Positions 1-8,700 of a stretch of DNA of 64,000 bases are shown here, piece by piece. The position numbers and the translations under genes were made by a program. The stretch is taken from positions 460,427 through 524,426 of the forward strand of contig NZ_HG931174.1 of the NCBI RefSeq assembly GCF_000582785.1, in the 5' to 3' direction. This DNA comes from Candidatus Blastococcus massiliensis AP3 (GTDB lineage: Bacteria; Actinomycetota; Actinomycetes; Mycobacteriales; Geodermatophilaceae). Numbering within the stretch: the stretch's first letter is position 1; every line of letters begins with the position of its first letter. The notes beneath the pieces are model-generated. The model searched no databases and was not told where the DNA came from. It was given only the letters and a program-made list of their open reading frames with translations.

Positions 1-423
1 AGTCCGACTCGGACGACCTCGGCCGGCACCCCCGCTCCGGCGCCGCCGGCCGGCGGGGACCGCGCGGCGCAGGTCCTCGCGCTGGTGAACCAGGAGCGAG
101 CGAGCGCCGGCTGCCGCCCGCTCAGCGCCGACGGCGGCCTGGCCGCCGTGGCCGCCGCGCACAGCGCCGACATGCGCGACCGCGGCTACTTCGACCACGT
201 CAGCCTGTCGGGACTGAGCCCCTTCGACCGGGCCGACGCCGCGGGTGTCTCCGCCCGGGCGGAGAACATCGCCCGCGGCCAGGCGGATCCGGCGGCGGTC
301 ATGGAGTCCTGGATGAACAGCCCCGGCCACCGGGCGAACATCCTCGACTGCAGCCTCACCCGGCTCGGCGTCGGCATCGCCGACGGCGGCGGCGGCCCCT
401 GGTGGACCCAGCTCTTCGGCTGA
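1..423 (+). CDS. CAP (SCP/PR1)-domain protein, 5' truncated
   Basis: The reading frame is open from base 1, so the gene begins upstream of the window; only the Pro/Ala/Thr-rich linker and the CAP domain are visible. The domain starts near LVNQERASAGCRPL and shows the usual family signatures: a His in YFDHVS, the ENIARG motif, and SWMNSPGHRANIL followed by LGVGIA. CAP-domain proteins of this type (YkwD/SCP-like) are mostly secreted and of uncertain function in bacteria. Any signal peptide would lie outside the window. A palindromic element (440-503) follows the stop and probably terminates it. Family call is secure; substrate and role are unknown. Confidence 0.9.
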   Translation, partial: SPTRTTSAGTPAPAPPAGGDRAAQVLALVNQERASAGCRPLSADGGLAAVAAAHSADMRDRGYFDHVSLSGLSPFDRADAAGVSARAENIARGQADPAAVMESWMNSPGHRANILDCSLTRLGVGIADGGGGPWWTQLFG

Positions 424-439
424 CCCGCCGGGCCACCTG

Positions 440-503
440 GTGATCACCACCGCTGCAGCGGGGTCTCGATCCGTTCGAGGCCCCGCTGGACCGGTGGTGA
501 TCA
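440..503. repeat. Palindromic element D1 (TGATCA...CCGCTG type)
   Basis: Imperfect inverted repeat: the left arm runs from GTGATCACCACCG and the right arm ends in CGGTGGTGATCAC, with GCAGCGGGGTCTCG/CGAGGCCCCGCTG in between. It lies between the convergent CAP and DUF559 genes and contains the DUF559 stop codon (TGA of TGATCA). A related element, D2, lies on the other side of the DUF559 gene. It probably works as a bidirectional terminator. Confidence 0.75.
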
Positions 504-1382
504 CTGAGCGAGGGCCGCGCCGATCCGGCGGACAAGGCGATCGGGTTCCCGCAGGTCCGCGGCGGTGACGTGGATGACCCTCCAGCCCGCCGCCACCAGG
601 CGGTTGAGCCGTCGGCGGTCCTTGGCGAACTGGCCGGGTTCGGCGTGCCAGGCACCGTCGTACTCGATCGCCACCTTGAGCTCGGGATAGGCGAAGTCGA
701 CGCGCGCCACGAACCCCTCGTCGTCGAAGACCCGGTACTGCGCCGTCGGCACGGGGAGCCCGGCCCGCAGCAGCAGGAGCCGGAGCCGGGTCTCCTGTGG
801 CGATCCCGCGAGCCCGTCGGCGAGTTCCGCGATCTCCCGGGCCAGTCGGCTGCCCCGACAGCGCGGGAGTGCCGCCACGGCGTCACGGACGTCGCGGAGG
901 TGGACGACGCCGGCGGTCACGAGCCGGTCCAGCAGGACGATGCCGTCGTCCACACGCCCCCGTCGGACGAGGTCGACAGCCGTCCGCACCCGTGACGTGC
1001 GTGGCAGCCCCCGGGGTGGCCTGACCACGTCACCGTCGAGCGACGCCGTCCGCACCACCACCCCCGGGGACGGACGCCAGCGCACACCCGGGGGGACCAC
1101 CACCTCCACCGGGACGTCGGGGTCGGCGAACGAGTCGCCGGCCCACAACGCCGCGGCGGTGAGCCCGCCGAAGACGGCCTCGGGAGGGGCGACGAGGTGG
1201 ACACCGGTGGCCTGGACCAGGTGGGTGACCTCCCGACGCGCATCCACGTAGACGTCGCGCCGCAGCCGCCGCCACGCGGAGCTGCGGAGCTGGTCCTCGG
1301 AGAGCAGCCCGCGCCGCACCGCCCAGGTCCCGCGGAAGACCTTGCCCCGGAGGCGCTCGGGACTGGCAGGCGGGACGGGCAC
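501..1382 (-). CDS. DUF559 (Vsr-like endonuclease fold) protein with AbiEi-like N-terminus
   Basis: The C-terminal third matches the DUF559 pattern related to very-short-patch-repair endonucleases: VDFAYPELKVAIEYDG, then a HAEPGQFAKDRRR stretch and WRVIHVTAADL. The N-terminal half, with RGLLSEDQLRSSAWRRLRRDVYV and a winged-helix-like LTAAALWAG region, resembles the type IV toxin-antitoxin AbiEi-type domain often joined to DUF559 in actinobacteria. The frame is open up to 1469, but the upstream part overlaps palindrome D2. The GTG at 1382 (VPVPPASPERLRGKVFRG) is therefore preferred as start. Actinobacterial genomes often carry many such genes; biological role is not established. Confidence 0.8.
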   Translation of the reverse strand: MPVPPASPERLRGKVFRGTWAVRRGLLSEDQLRSSAWRRLRRDVYVDARREVTHLVQATGVHLVAPPEAVFGGLTAAALWAGDSFADPDVPVEVVVPPGVRWRPSPGVVVRTASLDGDVVRPPRGLPRTSRVRTAVDLVRRGRVDDGIVLLDRLVTAGVVHLRDVRDAVAALPRCRGSRLAREIAELADGLAGSPQETRLRLLLLRAGLPVPTAQYRVFDDEGFVARVDFAYPELKVAIEYDGAWHAEPGQFAKDRRRLNRLVAAGWRVIHVTAADLREPDRLVRRIGAALAQ

Positions 1383-1432
1383 CCGCGGAGCGTGCCCGAA
1401 TGCGGGCGAGCGCTGCGGACGCCGTCCACAAC

Positions 1433-1500
1433 CATGATCAGCACCGCTCCACCGGGCCCTCAGCGCCACTGAGACCCCGCTGGACCGGTTCTGATCATGT
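1433..1500. repeat. Palindromic element D2, partner of D1
   Basis: Arms CATGATCAGCACCGCTCC and GGACCGGTTCTGATCATG are largely complementary. The inner GGGCCCTCAG/CTGAGACCCC segments continue the stem. The core TGATCA plus CCAGCGGGG(T/C)CTC is shared with D1, 930 bp away, so the DUF559 gene sits between two members of one palindrome family. Confidence 0.7.
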
Positions 1501-1562
1501 GCCGAACGCGCAGCGACCCCCGCGCCCGAAGGTGCGGGGGCCGCCTGCGTTCGGCGCCTACG

Positions 1563-2777
1563 TCAGGCCATGGCCTTCTTGAGGTTGGTGTCGATGGCCG
1601 CCAGGAAGTCCTGGGTGGTGAGCCACGGGCTGTCCTTGGAGATGAGCAGCGCGAGGTCCTTGGTCATCTGACCGCTCTCGACGGTCTCGATGCAGACCCG
1701 CTCGAGGGTCTCCGCGAAGGCGGTGACCTCCGGGGTGCCGTCGAGCTTGCCGCGGTGGGCCAGGCCCCGCGTCCAGGCGAAGATCGACGCGATCGGGTTG
1801 GTCGACGTCTCCTTGCCCTGCTGGTGCTGGCGGTAGTGCCGGGTCACCGTGCCGTGCGCGGCCTCGGCCTCGACGGTGCGGCCGTCCGGGGTCGCGAGCA
1901 CAGAGGTCATGAGGCCCAGCGAGCCGAAGCCCTGCGCCACGGTGTCGGACTGCACGTCACCGTCGTAGTTCTTGCAGGCCCATACGTAGCCGCCCTCCCA
2001 CTTGAGCGAGGCGGCGACCATGTCGTCGATCAGCCGGTGCTCGTAGGTGATGCCGGCGGCGTCGAACTTCTCCTTGAACTCGGCCTGGAAGACCTCCTCG
2101 AAGATGTCCTTGAACCGGCCGTCGTAGGCCTTGAGGATCGTGTTCTTCGTGGAGAGGTAGACCGGGTAACCGCGGTCCAGGCCGTAGTTGAGCGAGGCCT
2201 TCGCGAAGTCCCGGATCGAGTCGTCGAGGTTGTACATCGACAGCGAGACGCCGGCGCCCGGGGCCTGGAAGACCTCGTGCTCGATGGGCTCGGAGCCGTC
2301 GGACGGCGTGAAGGTCACGGTCAGCGTGCCCGCGGAGGGGAACTTGAAGTCGGTGGCGCGGTACTGGTCACCGAAGGCGTGACGGCCGACGATGATCGGC
2401 TTGGTCCAGCCCGGCACCAGACGCGGGACGTTCTTCATGATGATCGGCTCGCGGAAGATGACGCCGCCGAGGATGTTGCGGATCGTCCCGTTCGGGGAGC
2501 GCCACATCTTCTTGAGGCCGAACTCCTCGACCCGCGCCTCGTCCGGCGTGATCGTGGCGCACTTGACGCCGACGCCGTGCTTCTTGATGGCGTTGGCGGA
2601 GTCGATGGTGATCTGGTCGTCGGTCGCGTCGCGCGACTCCATGCCCAGGTCGTAGTACTCGAGGTTCACGTCGAGGTACGGGAGGATCAGCTGGTCCTTG
2701 ATGAACTGCCAGATGATCCGGGTCATCTCGTCGCCGTCGAGCTCGACGACGGTGCCCTCGACCTTGATCTTCGCCAC
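1563..2777 (-). CDS. icd: NADP-dependent isocitrate dehydrogenase
   Basis: 404 aa, full length for the homodimeric IDH class also found in mycobacteria and eukaryotes. It converts isocitrate to 2-oxoglutarate and CO2 with NADPH formation in the TCA cycle. Visible motifs are [12 protein letters not shown] near the N-terminus, [15 protein letters not shown], the substrate loop [14 protein letters not shown], the metal-binding DDMVA segment and the NADP-binding [10 protein letters not shown]. Start is GTG at 2777 behind an AGAAGGA Shine-Dalgarno. It lies just upstream of mdh on the same strand, separated by a palindromic element, so the two TCA genes are probably separate transcripts. Family assignment is very secure. 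Confidence 0.97.
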   Translation of the reverse strand: MAKIKVEGTVVELDGDEMTRIIWQFIKDQLILPYLDVNLEYYDLGMESRDATDDQITIDSANAIKKHGVGVKCATITPDEARVEEFGLKKMWRSPNGTIRNILGGVIFREPIIMKNVPRLVPGWTKPIIVGRHAFGDQYRATDFKFPSAGTLTVTFTPSDGSEPIEHEVFQAPGAGVSLSMYNLDDSIRDFAKASLNYGLDRGYPVYLSTKNTILKAYDGRFKDIFEEVFQAEFKEKFDAAGITYEHRLIDDMVAASLKWEGGYVWACKNYDGDVQSDTVAQGFGSLGLMTSVLATPDGRTVEAEAAHGTVTRHYRQHQQGKETSTNPIASIFAWTRGLAHRGKLDGTPEVTAFAETLERVCIETVESGQMTKDLALLISKDSPWLTTQDFLAAIDTNLKKAMA

Positions 2778-2811
2778 GTGCGCGTTCCTTCTCTCTGCTG
2801 GTGGTGACCCT

Positions 2812-2878
2812 CTGGAACGGCCCCCGTCCCGGGGCCCGCCCCGAGCGTGCGAGGGGTGGGGAGGACGGGGGTCCTTCG
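2812..2878. repeat. Palindromic element A1 between icd and mdh
   Basis: Member of the dispersed A family. On the minus strand it begins GAAGGACCCCCGTCCTCCCC, passes through a CTCGCACGCTCGGGG centre and ends GGGACGGGGGCCGTTCC. The arms form a long hairpin right after the mdh stop codon, so it is a likely mdh terminator. Confidence 0.75.
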
Positions 2879-3832
2879 TCAGAGGTCGGCTATGTCAGCC
2901 TGCTTGGCGCGCACGGCCTCGGCTGCTTCGCGCAGCCCGGCCAGCTCGCTCTCGGAGAGGTCGCTCTCGACGACCTTCCGCACTCCTTCTCGGCCGATCT
3001 CGGCCTCCACACCCAGGTAGACGCCGTTGATCCCGTACTCGCCGTCGACCCACGCGCAGACCGGCATGACGGCACCGGAGTCCTCGATGACCGCCTTGGC
3101 CATCCGGGCGGCCGCCGCCGACGGCGCGTAGTACGCCGAACCGGTCTTGAGCAGGGCCACCACCTCGGCACCGCCGTTGCGGGTGCGGTCGACCAGGTGG
3201 TCGATGCGGTCCTGCGCCATCACGTCGGACAGCGGCTTGCCGTCGACGGTGCAGCGCGAGGGCACCGGCACCATGGTGTCGCCGTGCGAGCCCAGGGTCA
3301 GGGTCTTCACCGAGGAGACCGGGACGCCGAGCTCCTCGGCCACGTTGTCGGTGAAGCGGGCGGTGTCGAGCATCCCGGCCTGCCCCATGACGCGGTTCTT
3401 GGGGAACTGCGTGGCCAGCTGGGCGAGCGCCGTCATCTCGTCGAGCGGGTTGGAGACGACGATGACGACGGCGTCGGGCGACGTGGCCGCGATGTTCTCC
3501 GCGACCTGCCGGACGATGCCGGCGTTGGTCTCGATGAGGTCCATCCGGCTCATGCCCGGCTTGCGTGGGATGCCCGCCGTGATGACGACGACGTCGGACC
3601 CCTCGGTGCCCTCGTAGGAGCCACCCCCGACGCCCACCACCCGGGTCTCGAAGCCCTCGATCGGGCGGGATTGGTTCATGTCGAGGGCCAGGCCCTCGGG
3701 CTTGCCCTCCACGATGTCGGTGAGGACGACTGTCTCGAAGATGTCGTACTCGGCGAGACGGAGAGCTGTCGTGGAGCCGTAGAACCCGGCGCCCACCACG
3801 GTGACCTTGCCGTTCCGAGGCTTGTCTGCCAT
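2879..3832 (-). CDS. mdh: Malate dehydrogenase (LDH-like type)
   Basis: About 317 aa. Oxidises malate to oxaloacetate with NAD. The Rossmann motif [17 protein letters not shown] lies at the N-terminus, followed by [12 protein letters not shown] (substrate loop arginines), VSNPLDEMT, and the catalytic [12 protein letters not shown] histidine. This pattern fits the LDH-like MDH group rather than the cytosolic mitochondrial-like type. ATG at 3832 is chosen because the family N-terminus begins there and a TAGGTT hexamer sits 7 nt upstream, which suggests a leaderless mRNA. The frame is open a further 16 codons upstream but lacks family similarity. Confidence 0.95.
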   Translation of the reverse strand: MADKPRNGKVTVVGAGFYGSTTALRLAEYDIFETVVLTDIVEGKPEGLALDMNQSRPIEGFETRVVGVGGGSYEGTEGSDVVVITAGIPRKPGMSRMDLIETNAGIVRQVAENIAATSPDAVVIVVSNPLDEMTALAQLATQFPKNRVMGQAGMLDTARFTDNVAEELGVPVSSVKTLTLGSHGDTMVPVPSRCTVDGKPLSDVMAQDRIDHLVDRTRNGGAEVVALLKTGSAYYAPSAAAARMAKAVIEDSGAVMPVCAWVDGEYGINGVYLGVEAEIGREGVRKVVESDLSESELAGLREAAEAVRAKQADIADL

Positions 3833-3839
3833 GGCCGCC

Positions 3840-3845
3840 AACCTA
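3840..3845 (-). promoter_or_regulatory. Putative -10 (TAGGTT) of leaderless mdh mRNA
   Basis: TAGGTT on the minus strand lies 7 nt before the mdh ATG, and no Shine-Dalgarno is visible. The spacing would put the transcript start at the start codon. No convincing -35. Confidence 0.45.
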
Positions 3846-3902
3846 GCGCCGGGGGCGCCACCTCGCCTCAGCGGGTGCACGGATCGCGTGCCGGGACCGT
3901 CC

Positions 3903-4208
3903 TCAGGCGGACGGGATGGCCACCGAGACGACGACGAGCGCGAGCCCGGCGCCGGACATGAGGACGACGTCCATCGGGCGGCTGCGGACGGCGAGGAAGC
4001 CGACCCGGCGCACCGGCAGGAACAAGCGCAGCAGCGCGCCGCCGACCAGCGCCAGCCCCATAACGATCAGACCCATGCGCCAGTGCTCGATGGTCACCAG
4101 CGCGAGCCCCACGGCCACCGCCGCCAGCACCGCCAGGAGCGGCAGCTGCCGGATCAGCCCGGCCAGGAAGGGCCGGCGGACGTAGAGGGGCGGGCGCGTG
4201 GTGGTCAC
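3903..4208 (-). CDS. DUF3017 small membrane protein
   Basis: 101 aa with three hydrophobic segments: [31 protein letters not shown] and [19 protein letters not shown]. Its basic N-terminus is [20 protein letters not shown] at 4208 overlaps the folD stop (GTGA), so it is translationally coupled to folD. DUF3017 genes commonly follow folD in actinobacteria. Function is unknown; an integral membrane location is likely. Confidence 0.85.
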   Translation of the reverse strand: MTTTRPPLYVRRPFLAGLIRQLPLLAVLAAVAVGLALVTIEHWRMGLIVMGLALVGGALLRLFLPVRRVGFLAVRSRPMDVVLMSGAGLALVVVSVAIPSA

Positions 4209-5074
4209 GCGGAGAGGGCCTCGGTGGCGGCAGCCTGCTCGGCGGCCAGGACGACGTTCTGCAGCAGCATCGCCCGGGTCATCGGGCCGACACCGCCCGG
4301 GTTGGGGGCCACGAACCCGGCGACGTCGACGACGTCCTTCGCGACGTCGCCGGCGATCTTGCCGTCGACCCGGCTCACGCCGACGTCGAGCACGGCGGCA
4401 CCGGGCTTGACGAGGTCCGCGGTGACCAGACCCGGCACGCCCGCGGCGGCCACGATGACGTCGGCCGTCCGGAGGTGCGCGGCGAGGTCCCGGGTGCCGG
4501 TGTGGCACAGGGTCACCGTGGCGTTCTCCGACCGACGGGTCAGCAGCAGCCCGAGCGGGCGGCCGACGGTGATGCCCCGGCCGACGACGACGACCTCGGC
4601 GCCGGCGATCGGCACCTCGTAGCGGCGCAGCAGCTCGACGATGCCGACCGGGGTGCAGGGCAGGGGGCCGGGGACGTTGAGGACCAGACGGCCGAGGTTG
4701 ACCGGGTGCAGCCCGTCAGCGTCCTTCGCCGGGTCCATGGCCTCGAGGATCCTGCTCTCCTCGATGCCCGCCGGCAGGGGCAGCTGCACGATGTAGCCGG
4801 TGCAGTCGGGGTCGGCGTTGAGCTCGTCGACGACGGCGAGCACCTCGGCCTCCGTCGCGGTGGCCGGCAGCTCCCGCTGGATGCTGGCGATGCCGACCTG
4901 GGCGCAGTCGGAGTGCTTGGCGTTGACGTACCAGCGGCTGCCGGGGTCGTCGCCCACGAGCAGGGTGCCGAGCCCGGGGCGGTGCCCCGCGGCGGTCAGG
5001 GCGGCCACCCGCCCGGTCAGTTCGGAGCGGATCGCCGCCGCCGTCGCCTTGCCGTCCAGGATCGTCGCGGGCAC
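4205..5074 (-). CDS. folD: Methylenetetrahydrofolate dehydrogenase/cyclohydrolase
   Basis: 289 aa, normal FolD length. Interconverts 5,10-methylene-, methenyl- and 10-formyl-tetrahydrofolate; the formyl form feeds PurN and PurH encoded nearby. Motifs: [14 protein letters not shown] (catalytic Lys region), [30 protein letters not shown], the nucleotide-binding [17 protein letters not shown], and the C-terminal [18 protein letters not shown] at 5074 gives the canonical start; the long open frame upstream has no family similarity. Last four bases overlap the DUF3017 start. Confidence 0.97.
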   Translation of the reverse strand: MPATILDGKATAAAIRSELTGRVAALTAAGHRPGLGTLLVGDDPGSRWYVNAKHSDCAQVGIASIQRELPATATEAEVLAVVDELNADPDCTGYIVQLPLPAGIEESRILEAMDPAKDADGLHPVNLGRLVLNVPGPLPCTPVGIVELLRRYEVPIAGAEVVVVGRGITVGRPLGLLLTRRSENATVTLCHTGTRDLAAHLRTADVIVAAAGVPGLVTADLVKPGAAVLDVGVSRVDGKIAGDVAKDVVDVAGFVAPNPGGVGPMTRAMLLQNVVLAAEQAAATEALSA

Positions 5075-5173
5075 GCGGACAGTGTGCCCGAGGACTGCCC
5101 ACGACGGTCGGCACGGTCCTAGGCTCGGTCGTGGCGGGCGCTGCCGACGCCCCGCTCGAGCCGGAGGTGCGCC

Positions 5174-5698
5174 ATGACCGAGCGCGATCAGAGCTTCGGA
5201 GGGGCGAGCGCCGCCTCCGGTCCCCCGACGGACACGACGACGCCGGTCTACTCGGCCGAACCGGTGGCGGTGCGCGGTCCCTCCAGCCTCGCTGGGCTGC
5301 TGCTCATCCTCGCCGGCATCGCGGCGGCGATCAGCCTCGTCCTCGACTGGGTGGACGGCGAGGACACCACCGCCCTGGACCTGGTGCGCGAGGGTTTCGA
5401 GGACCTCGGGGGGATCGTCGACAACGGGCTGTGGCAGCCGATGGCCGTCGTGCTGGGCGGCGGCGTGCTGCTCGTGCTCGGCATCCTGATGTGGCTGCCC
5501 GCGCGGTCGCACCGCTTCCTGGGCCTGCTCGGGCTGATCGTCAGCGGCCTGGTCACCTGGGCGGTGCTCGTGCCGCTGTACGAGGCCGACTGGGAGCTGG
5601 CCGTCTTCGGTCCCGGCTTCTGGTGCGCGATCGCCGTCGCCGTCCTCGGGCTGCTGGGCAGCCTCAAGGCCCTGCTCACCGGCAAGCGCTACCGATGA
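5174..5698 (+). CDS. Uncharacterised four-helix membrane protein
   Basis: 174 aa. A 35-residue hydrophilic Ser/Thr-rich N-terminus precedes four predicted transmembrane segments: [57 protein letters not shown] and [19 protein letters not shown]. Acidic loops ([19 protein letters not shown]) lie between helices. ATG is preceded by a good GGAGG (5161-5165). It is divergent from folD and convergent with the pentapeptide gene. No family recognised; no function assigned. Confidence 0.75.
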   Translation: MTERDQSFGGASAASGPPTDTTTPVYSAEPVAVRGPSSLAGLLLILAGIAAAISLVLDWVDGEDTTALDLVREGFEDLGGIVDNGLWQPMAVVLGGGVLLVLGILMWLPARSHRFLGLLGLIVSGLVTWAVLVPLYEADWELAVFGPGFWCAIAVAVLGLLGSLKALLTGKRYR

Positions 5699-5771
5699 CA
5701 CCGTCGTCCTCCGGACGACACCGCATCCAGGAGCCGTCCCCCATCGGCGACGAGCGCGTCAGTCGCTCGAT

Positions 5772-5795
5772 CGCGGGACCCTCCGGGCCCCACTC
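5772..5795. repeat. 24-bp exact repeat copy C1
   Basis: A 24-base string beginning CGCGGGACCCTCCGGGCC and ending CCACTC is identical to 34144-34167. It contains a small GGACCCTCCGGGCCC hairpin and lies between two convergent genes, here beside the pentapeptide gene's stop. Confidence 0.6.
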
Positions 5796-5813
5796 CTCAC
5801 GACGCCGTTCCGG

Positions 5814-6482
5814 CTAGTCGGCCACCTGCGCCCCATGGGCGCGGGCGAACTCGACCGCCTGGGCGATGTCGAGCCGCACGCCGGTCAGCTCGAAGGACCG
5901 CCAGTTCACCTCGTCCATCGACGCGCCGCGCAGGTCGGCACCGCGCAGCTTGGCCGACTGCAGCCGCGCGCGGTCCAGGTCGGCGTTGGTCAGCGTCGAG
6001 CCCCGGAGGTCGGCGTCGGTGAGGTCCGCCTCGCGGAGGCGCTGACCGGACAGGTCCAGCTCGGCGAGGTCGGCGCCACGCAGGTTCGTGTAGCTCCAGT
6101 CGCACTCGGTCGCCGTCATGGGCCGCAGCACGGCACCGGGGAACTGCGAGCCGGTCAGCTTGCAGCCGTCCCAAGTGACGTCGACGAGCTTCGCGCGGTC
6201 GAACCGGCAGGACAGGAACGCCGAGCCGAGGTGGCGCGACCCGGCCAGCCGCGCGCCGGTCAGGACGCACTCCTCGAACACGCAGCGCCGGGTGACCAGC
6301 TCCTCGAGGGAGGCGTCGTCGAACCGGCACCGGGTGAAGGTGACGCCGTCGAGCTCGGCATCCCACCAGTCCACCCGCGCGAAGTCCTCGCCCTCCAGCA
6401 CGGATCCCGCAGCCGGAGGCCGGACGTGCGGCTTCGGCCCCGTGTAGGGACCCGAGCCGAGCTTGCGAGGTGTGGGGGGCAC
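5814..6482 (-). CDS. Pentapeptide-repeat protein
   Basis: 222 aa. From about residue 40 to 200 the sequence follows the A(D/N)LXX pentapeptide rhythm (TGARLAGS, TNLRGADLAELDLSG, READLTDADLRGSTLTNADLDRARL), which predicts a right-handed quadrilateral beta-helix. Some family members mimic DNA and bind gyrase, but many are of unknown role and no target is implied here. Start is uncertain. GTG at 6482 follows AGAAGGA but lies inside palindromic element A2, which would encode the first 15 or so residues (MPPTPRKLGSG). GTG at 6401 (VLEGEDFARV) is a plausible alternative. It follows purH by 9 bp, so it may be read from the pur operon. Confidence 0.85.
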   Translation of the reverse strand: MPPTPRKLGSGPYTGPKPHVRPPAAGSVLEGEDFARVDWWDAELDGVTFTRCRFDDASLEELVTRRCVFEECVLTGARLAGSRHLGSAFLSCRFDRAKLVDVTWDGCKLTGSQFPGAVLRPMTATECDWSYTNLRGADLAELDLSGQRLREADLTDADLRGSTLTNADLDRARLQSAKLRGADLRGASMDEVNWRSFELTGVRLDIAQAVEFARAHGAQVAD

Positions 6483-6492
6483 GGGGTCCTTC
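6446..6492. repeat. Palindromic element A2 overlapping a gene start
   Basis: Shorter A-family copy: minus strand GAAGGACCCCGTGCCCCCC, centre CTCGCAAGCTCGG, end CGGGTCCC. It starts at the purH stop codon and runs into the annotated start of the pentapeptide gene. Confidence 0.6.
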
Positions 6493-8045
6493 TAGTGGGC
6501 GAAGTGGCGGGTGCCGGTGAGGTACAGCGGAACGCCCGCCGCGGCCGCCGCGGCGATGACCTCCTCGTCGCGCACGGACCCACCGGGCTGGACCACCGCG
6601 CGCACCCCGGCGTCGAGCAGGACCTGCAGCCCGTCGGCGAAGGGGAAGAACGCGTCGGAGGCCGCGACGGAACCGGCCGCCCGCTCCCCCGCCCGCGAGA
6701 CGGCCAGCCGAGCGGAGTCCACCCGGTTGACCTGGCCCATGCCCACGCCCACGGTGGCGCGGTCGTGGGCCAGCAGGATCGCGTTGCTCTTCACCGCGCG
6801 GACCGCCCGCCAGGCGAACACCAGGTCGTCCAGGCCGGCCGCGTCCAGCGGCTCCCCCGTCGCCAGCGTCCAGGTCGTCGGGTCGTCACCGGCGGCGTCG
6901 ATGCGGTCGGTGGTCTGGAGCAGCAGCCCGCCACCGATCGGGCGGAGCTCGGCGCCCGCGGCCGGCAGGTGCGGGAGGCGCAGCAGGCGGATATTCTTCT
7001 TGCCGGTCAGCACCTGCAGGGCGTCGTCGGTGAACGACGGCGCGACGACGACCTCGGTGAAGACCTCGGACACCTGCTCGGCCATGGTCAGGTCGATCTC
7101 GCGGTTGGCCGCGATGACCCCGCCGAAGGCAGACAGCGGGTCGCAGGCGTGCGCCTTGCGGTGGGCAGCGGCGATGTCCGGGCCGACGGCGATCCCGCAC
7201 GGGTTGGCGTGCTTGATGATCGCCACGCACGGGTCGGCGTGGTCGTGCGCCGCCCGCCAGGCGGCGTCGGTGTCGACGTAGTTGTTGTAGGACATCGCCT
7301 TGCCGTGCAGCTGTTCGGCGTGGGCGAGGCCGGGCACGGCGGCGCCGCGGTACAGCGCGGCGCCCTGGTGCGGGTTCTCGCCGTAGCGGAGCACGTCGGC
7401 CCGCTCCCAGCTCGCGGCCACCCACTCCGGGAAGTCGCTCTCCGGGTCGGGGGCGAGGACGTTGCCCATCCACGACGCGACGGCGATGTCGTAGGAGGCG
7501 GTGTGCCGGAAGGCGGCGACGGCCAGCCGTTGCCGCTCGGCCAGCGTGAAGCCGCCGGCAGCGACGGCGCCCAGGACGTCGGCGTAGCGCGCCGGGTCGA
7601 CGACGACCGCGACCGACGGGTGGTTCTTCGCCGCGGCCCGCACCATCGCGGGCCCGCCGATGTCGATCTGCTCCACGCACTCGTCCGGCGAGGCGCCCGA
7701 GGCGACCGTCTCGGTGAACGGGTACAGGTTGACCACGACGAGGTCGAAGGCGGCGATGCCGAGTTCCTCGAGCTGCGTCACGTGCTCGGGCCGGCGCCGG
7801 TCGGCGAGGATGCCCGCGTGCACGGCCGGGTGCAGCGTCTTGACCCGCCCGTCGAGGCACTCGGGGAAGCCCGTGACCTGCTCCACCGGCGTCACCGGGA
7901 TGCCGGCGTCGGCGATGCGCCGTGCGGTCGCCCCGGTGCTGACCAGCTCCACGCCGGCCCCGGCCAGCCCGCGCGCCAGCTCTTCGATGCCGGTCTTGTC
8001 GTACACGCCGAGGAGGGCGCGACGGATCGGGTTGCGGTCGCTCAT
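6492..8045 (-). CDS. purH: Bifunctional AICAR formyltransferase/IMP cyclohydrolase
   Basis: 517 aa, full length. Last two steps of de novo IMP synthesis: formylation of AICAR with 10-formyl-THF, then ring closure. The N-terminal IMP cyclohydrolase (MGS-like) domain starts [17 protein letters not shown], with STGATARRI and [19 protein letters not shown]. The C-terminal transformylase shows [55 protein letters not shown] and [14 protein letters not shown] overlaps the purN stop (ATGA). FolD, encoded nearby, makes the formyl donor. Confidence 0.98.
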   Translation of the reverse strand: MSDRNPIRRALLGVYDKTGIEELARGLAGAGVELVSTGATARRIADAGIPVTPVEQVTGFPECLDGRVKTLHPAVHAGILADRRRPEHVTQLEELGIAAFDLVVVNLYPFTETVASGASPDECVEQIDIGGPAMVRAAAKNHPSVAVVVDPARYADVLGAVAAGGFTLAERQRLAVAAFRHTASYDIAVASWMGNVLAPDPESDFPEWVAASWERADVLRYGENPHQGAALYRGAAVPGLAHAEQLHGKAMSYNNYVDTDAAWRAAHDHADPCVAIIKHANPCGIAVGPDIAAAHRKAHACDPLSAFGGVIAANREIDLTMAEQVSEVFTEVVVAPSFTDDALQVLTGKKNIRLLRLPHLPAAGAELRPIGGGLLLQTTDRIDAAGDDPTTWTLATGEPLDAAGLDDLVFAWRAVRAVKSNAILLAHDRATVGVGMGQVNRVDSARLAVSRAGERAAGSVAASDAFFPFADGLQVLLDAGVRAVVQPGGSVRDEEVIAAAAAAGVPLYLTGTRHFAH

Positions 8046-8656
8046 CGGAGCTCTCGTCCTCTCGTTCCGGTGGTCACCAGCCGGGCCACCGTCTCCACCA
8101 GGAGCTCGCGCTCCACGGCCTTGATGCGTTCGTGCAGTCGGGCCTCGTCGTCGTCGGGCAGCACCGGCACCTCGCGCTGCGCCAGGACCGGCCCGGTGTC
8201 GACCCCGGCGTCCACGAGGTGGACGGTCGAGCCGGTCACGGTCGCACCGGCGGCCAGGGCGTCGCGCACCGCGTGCGCGCCCGGGAACGCCGGCAGCAGC
8301 GCGGGGTGGGTGTTGATCAACCGGCCGCCGAAGGCGCCCAGGACGGCGGGTCCGACGATCTTCATGAAGCCGGCCGAGACCACGAGGTCGGGCTCGAACG
8401 CGGCGATCTCGGCGGCCAGCGCCCGGTCCCAGGCGGCGCGGTCGGCGTGCTCGCCCACCGGGCAGACGAACGTGGGCAGACCGTGGCGACGGGCGTGCTC
8501 CAGCCCGGCGGCAGGGCGGTCGGCGCCGACGGCGACGACGTCGGCGGGATAGCCGGGCTCGTCGGTCGCGGCGAGCAGCGCCGCGCAGAGCGATCCGGCG
8601 CCCGAGATGAGGACGACGACCCGTGCCCGAGAGGTCGATCGCCCGGGCCCGCCCAC
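8042..8656 (-). CDS. purN: Phosphoribosylglycinamide formyltransferase
   Basis: 204 aa. Transfers the formyl group of 10-formyl-THF to GAR, step three of purine synthesis. Motifs: [16 protein letters not shown] (GAR-binding loop), [34 protein letters not shown] with the catalytic Asn-His, and [25 protein letters not shown] at 8656 has no Shine-Dalgarno but a TAGTGT hexamer 6 nt upstream, suggesting a leaderless mRNA. Overlaps purH by 4 nt; the order PerM-like/purN/purH matches mycobacteria. Confidence 0.97.
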   Translation of the reverse strand: MGGPGRSTSRARVVVLISGAGSLCAALLAATDEPGYPADVVAVGADRPAAGLEHARRHGLPTFVCPVGEHADRAAWDRALAAEIAAFEPDLVVSAGFMKIVGPAVLGAFGGRLINTHPALLPAFPGAHAVRDALAAGATVTGSTVHLVDAGVDTGPVLAQREVPVLPDDDEARLHERIKAVERELLVETVARLVTTGTRGRELR

Positions 8657-8662
8657 GCCGCG

Positions 8663-8668
8663 ACACTA
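8663..8668 (-). promoter_or_regulatory. Putative -10 (TAGTGT) of leaderless purN-purH mRNA
   Basis: TAGTGT on the minus strand, spaced 6 nt (CGCGGC) from the purN GTG. No Shine-Dalgarno is visible. Evidence is spacing and hexamer only. Confidence 0.45.
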
Positions 8669-8700
8669 TCCGCCGCTGCGGAGACCTCCGCGGGGCGGCA

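Noticed and set aside
1383-1469. 29-codon extension of the DUF559 gene
   Set aside because: The stretch overlaps palindrome D2 and lacks family similarity. The GTG at 1382 is more likely.
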